From: Halovenus carboxidivorans
Lineage (GTDB): Archaea > Halobacteriota > Halobacteria > Halobacteriales > Haloarculaceae
Length of the DNA stretch: 64,000 nucleotides
Assembly (NCBI RefSeq): GCF_009831575.1
Contig: NZ_WUUT01000001.1
Span: 124,001-188,000, forward strand
Reading direction: 5' to 3'
Of this stretch, positions 61,907 through 64,000 are shown piece after piece; position 1 is the stretch's first letter, and each line of letters starts with the position of its first letter. The notes beneath the pieces are model-generated. The model saw only the letters and a program-made list of their open reading frames with translations, did not search any database and had not been told where the DNA came from. Made by a program: the position numbers and the translations under genes.

Positions 61907-63349
61907 ATGTCCGAACAACGAGCGTCGACCGACCTTCCGACGCGGCTGCGGCGGCTGCTCCGCAGGGCCGATCCGACGCGGCTCTGGCTGCTCGGGCTGG
62001 TTGCACTGCCCAGCTACGTCGTCGAGTCCCTGGCGTTTCTCCGGATCTTCAACGTCTTCTTCCTGGCGTTTCTCTGGATCTTTCTCGAACCGGTCGTCGA
62101 CGCGGTGCTGGCACGCGGCGCAGCGGAGCAGACGGAACCGACCGACTGGATCGGCACGGGCGACTGGCGGGAGTGGGTGGTCAGCTACGCCACGCTCCCG
62201 CTGACGTTCGTGAACCCGATTCTGCTGGTGCAGGACGCGTTTCAGTTCCTCGGCTCGGCCGTCGCCGCCGTCCGTCACCGCGGCTCGTTGCCCGCTCGCG
62301 GCGACGACCGCGCGGTCGAGTACCGCCTCCCGGTCGACGGCGAGTGGACCGTCGTCAACGGCAGTCTCGACCGGGAGTTCTCTCACTCCTGGTTCCCGGC
62401 CACGCAGCGGTACGCCTACGATTTCGTCATCACCGACGAGGACGGCCGGACCCGTCCGGAGGGAACCGCGGCGGCCGTCGAGAACTACTACTGCCACGAC
62501 GAACCCGTCCTCGCGCCGGCCGACGGCGTCGTCGTCGACGTTTTCGAGACGGATCTCGAACCGGGCCGCGGGGGCGGATTCTCCCACCCGCTGAAACGGG
62601 ATATCCGGGGCAATTACGTCACGATCCAGCACGCCCCGGGGGAGTTCTCCTGCCTCGCGCATCTCCGGCCCGGTAGTCTCACCGTCGAACCCGGGACGAC
62701 GGTCGAACGCGGCGAGGTGATCGGCCGCTGTGGTCACACTGGCAACTCCTCGGAACCGCACCTGCACTTCCAACTCCAGGACAGCCCGGTCTTCGAGATG
62801 GCCGCCGGCCTCCCCGTCGAGTTCACGGGAGCGACGACGACATCACCGTGGCGCGAGGAGACCGCGACACCGTCGACCCGAAGGGCGGACTCGACGGCGG
62901 TATCCGACGGCGGGACGACGGCGATTACGGCCGGACAGCGCGTCTCGCAGGAGCGGGTGGCCGATTCCGCCTCCACCGAGTACACCGTTCCCGACCGTCG
63001 GCTCACCGCGGCCCTCGAACGGACGGCACTCGGGTTCGCGGTCGGCCTCCTCCTCGCGGTGTTCGGCGGATTCGTCCTCGAACAACCACTGCTCTCTGCC
63101 GCGCTCGGCGCGCTCGGTGTCGCCGGCGTCGGTGGATGGGCGGTGCTTCGGCGCGTCCGAACCGCACGTCCCGGCGGTGTCGGCCTCCCGCTGGGTCTCG
63201 CTATCGCGGCGACAGTGTGGTGGATCGACCCCCCTGTCAGCGCGCTTGTCCTCGCCCTCTCGGCCGGCCTCGTCTACGCCGCCGTCGCCGAGTTCGACCG
63301 GGTCCGCTCTCGCCGCGGGTTCGGTTCCGGTGAGCACCGAATACATTGA
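61907..63349 (+). CDS. M23 (LytM-like) peptidase domain in a membrane protein
   Basis: 480 residues. Two N-terminal hydrophobic helices (about 26-45 and 47-66), a further amphipathic stretch near 95-123, then a LytM domain (about 140-300) with RYAYDFVI (Asp at 172, preceded by H160 as likely first ligand), PVLAPADGVVVDVFE, AHLRPGSLTVEPGTTVERGEVIG and HTGNSSEPHLHFQL (HxH ligand). A Ser/Thr-rich linker and four C-terminal hydrophobic helices follow. Haloarchaea have no peptidoglycan, so the target must be another peptide or glycoprotein, or the domain is non-catalytic. Confidence 0.85.
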   Translation: MSEQRASTDLPTRLRRLLRRADPTRLWLLGLVALPSYVVESLAFLRIFNVFFLAFLWIFLEPVVDAVLARGAAEQTEPTDWIGTGDWREWVVSYATLPLTFVNPILLVQDAFQFLGSAVAAVRHRGSLPARGDDRAVEYRLPVDGEWTVVNGSLDREFSHSWFPATQRYAYDFVITDEDGRTRPEGTAAAVENYYCHDEPVLAPADGVVVDVFETDLEPGRGGGFSHPLKRDIRGNYVTIQHAPGEFSCLAHLRPGSLTVEPGTTVERGEVIGRCGHTGNSSEPHLHFQLQDSPVFEMAAGLPVEFTGATTTSPWREETATPSTRRADSTAVSDGGTTAITAGQRVSQERVADSASTEYTVPDRRLTAALERTALGFAVGLLLAVFGGFVLEQPLLSAALGALGVAGVGGWAVLRRVRTARPGGVGLPLGLAIAATVWWIDPPVSALVLALSAGLVYAAVAEFDRVRSRRGFGSGEHRIH

Positions 63350-63375
63350 TAACCGAGGCTCCGTTACAGTTGACT

Positions 63376-63756
63376 GTGACAGACGTTCAAGACGAGTTTC
63401 AGATCCCGGTCTACAGCGGGAAAGCGGCTGTCGAAGCCGGCTACGCACAGGCCCAGCAGGAGGGGGTGCCCTTTTTCGGTATCGAGGAGTACGAGGAGGG
63501 GTATGCGGTCACCTACGACCTGCTGCCCGCCGACGAGCAGCTCGCGCCGACCGCTCGCAAGGAAGTCCAGACGAGACTGACCGCCGAAGTAGAGGATATC
63601 GTCGGTGACAGCGAGTTGGCGACGGTCGAGGTGAGCAAGTCGGTCAACGACTCGCTGGGCAACGTCTCCCTGCTCGAAACCGAAGCCAGCGCTCGCCGGA
63701 TCGCCCGGGCAATCGCGCCGATTGTCCTCGATGCGGCAAACTGGGACGACCGCTGA
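63376..63756 (+). CDS. Uncharacterised small soluble protein
   Basis: 126 residues, GTG start. IPVYSGKAAVEAGYAQAQQEGVPFFGIEEYEEGYAVTYDLL, then a charged helix and VEDIVGDSELATVEVSKSVNDSLGNVSLLETEASARRIARAI. No family recognised. It stands 2 bases before the aldolase gene and may be co-transcribed. Confidence 0.68.
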   Translation: MTDVQDEFQIPVYSGKAAVEAGYAQAQQEGVPFFGIEEYEEGYAVTYDLLPADEQLAPTARKEVQTRLTAEVEDIVGDSELATVEVSKSVNDSLGNVSLLETEASARRIARAIAPIVLDAANWDDR

Positions 63757-63758
63757 CC

Positions 63759-64000
63759 ATGCAGGGGATCGGCCCACCGCTCGTGACGCCGTTCGACGAG
63801 CACGGCGACGTCGACTACGACCGACTGACCGACCTCGTCGGCCGCCTCGAACGCGAGGGCGTCGACTTCCTGGTTCCCTGCGGGTCGACCAGCGAAGCGC
63901 CGCTGCTCACTCCCGAGGAGCGCACCCGAGTTATCGAGACGACCGCCGAGGTCGCGTCGGTCCCGGTGCTCGCGGGGACGGGGGCTCCCGGCCTCCGTCA
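63759..64000 (+). CDS. DapA/KDG-aldolase family protein (3' partial)
   Basis: The first 80 codons read QGIGPPLVTPFDEHGDVDYDRL, then VPCGSTSEAPLLTPEERTRVIETTAE and VPVLAGTGAPG, the N-terminal part of a class I (beta/alpha)8 aldolase. PCGSTSEAPLL replaces the usual GTTGE phosphate-side loop, more like 2-keto-3-deoxygluconate aldolases than DapA. Cut by the window end, so catalytic Tyr and Lys are not visible. Confidence 0.85.
   Translation, partial: MQGIGPPLVTPFDEHGDVDYDRLTDLVGRLEREGVDFLVPCGSTSEAPLLTPEERTRVIETTAEVASVPVLAGTGAPGLR

Overview
The window is a 64 kb stretch of chromosome from a halophilic archaeon (class Halobacteria). The evidence is uniform high GC, strongly Asp/Glu-rich proteins, starts that sit 24-30 bases after TTTA/CTTA-type TATA boxes (leaderless transcripts), twin-arginine lipoproteins, and marker genes: the proteasome-activating nucleotidase PAN, an Orc1/Cdc6 protein, the haloarchaeal TatCo/TatCt pair, a HalX response regulator, class I HMG-CoA reductase and LysW-type arginine/lysine biosynthesis. 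I cannot name the genus. About 70 protein genes fill the window. I saw no rRNA, tRNA, CRISPR array or insertion sequence, and no gene-free gap over 300 bases.

Layout. 1-5.9 kb: plus-strand LysW-dependent arginine/lysine operon (argX/lysX, argC, argB, argD, argE, argF), with 4-base overlaps or mini-ORFs at its junctions. 6-13.9 kb: cupin, small uncharacterised proteins, a LURP-one-like protein, a carboxylate-amine ligase relative, a bacterial-type prolyl-tRNA synthetase lacking the usual editing insertion, and Orc1/Cdc6. 13.9-22.8 kb: MutS-like ATPase, phosphodiesterase, half-size EamA protein, aspartate kinase, threonine deaminase with ACT domain, monothiol glutaredoxin, XPB-like helicase and HalX regulator. 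22.9-30.2 kb: TrpD2-like protein, epoxide-hydrolase-like enzyme, lipoprotein, the hemC-sumT-hemD tetrapyrrole operon, a protein made of two tandem repeats, NUDIX hydrolase. 30.2-41.9 kb: GMC oxidoreductase, a decayed alpha/beta hydrolase, cysS, hmgA, epimerase, DHH phosphoesterase, tmk, a TauE-type permease, and a ureohydrolase relative interrupted by about 215 acidic residues. 42-49 kb: PAN divergent from a small winged-helix gene, an aminotransferase, a lipoprotein and an XPD/DinG helicase. 49-57 kb: divergent tatCt/tatCo, thioredoxin reductase and a four-gene amino-acid ABC transporter. 57-64 kb: archaeal riboflavin reductase, luciferase-like monooxygenase, DUF1508 protein, zinc-ribbon regulator, M23 peptidase-like membrane protein and the start of a DapA-family aldolase.

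How it fits together. Most of the window is housekeeping: amino-acid and haem/sirohaem synthesis, translation, repair, export and redox. The parts most worth following up are a 48-base, two-hairpin palindromic element inserted in frame in argX/lysX, mini-ORFs bridging two junctions of the same operon, the INS-less bacterial-type ProRS with a Cys4 motif, the ureohydrolase that has lost three of six metal ligands and gained an acidic insert, and several inverted repeats at likely transcription start sites.
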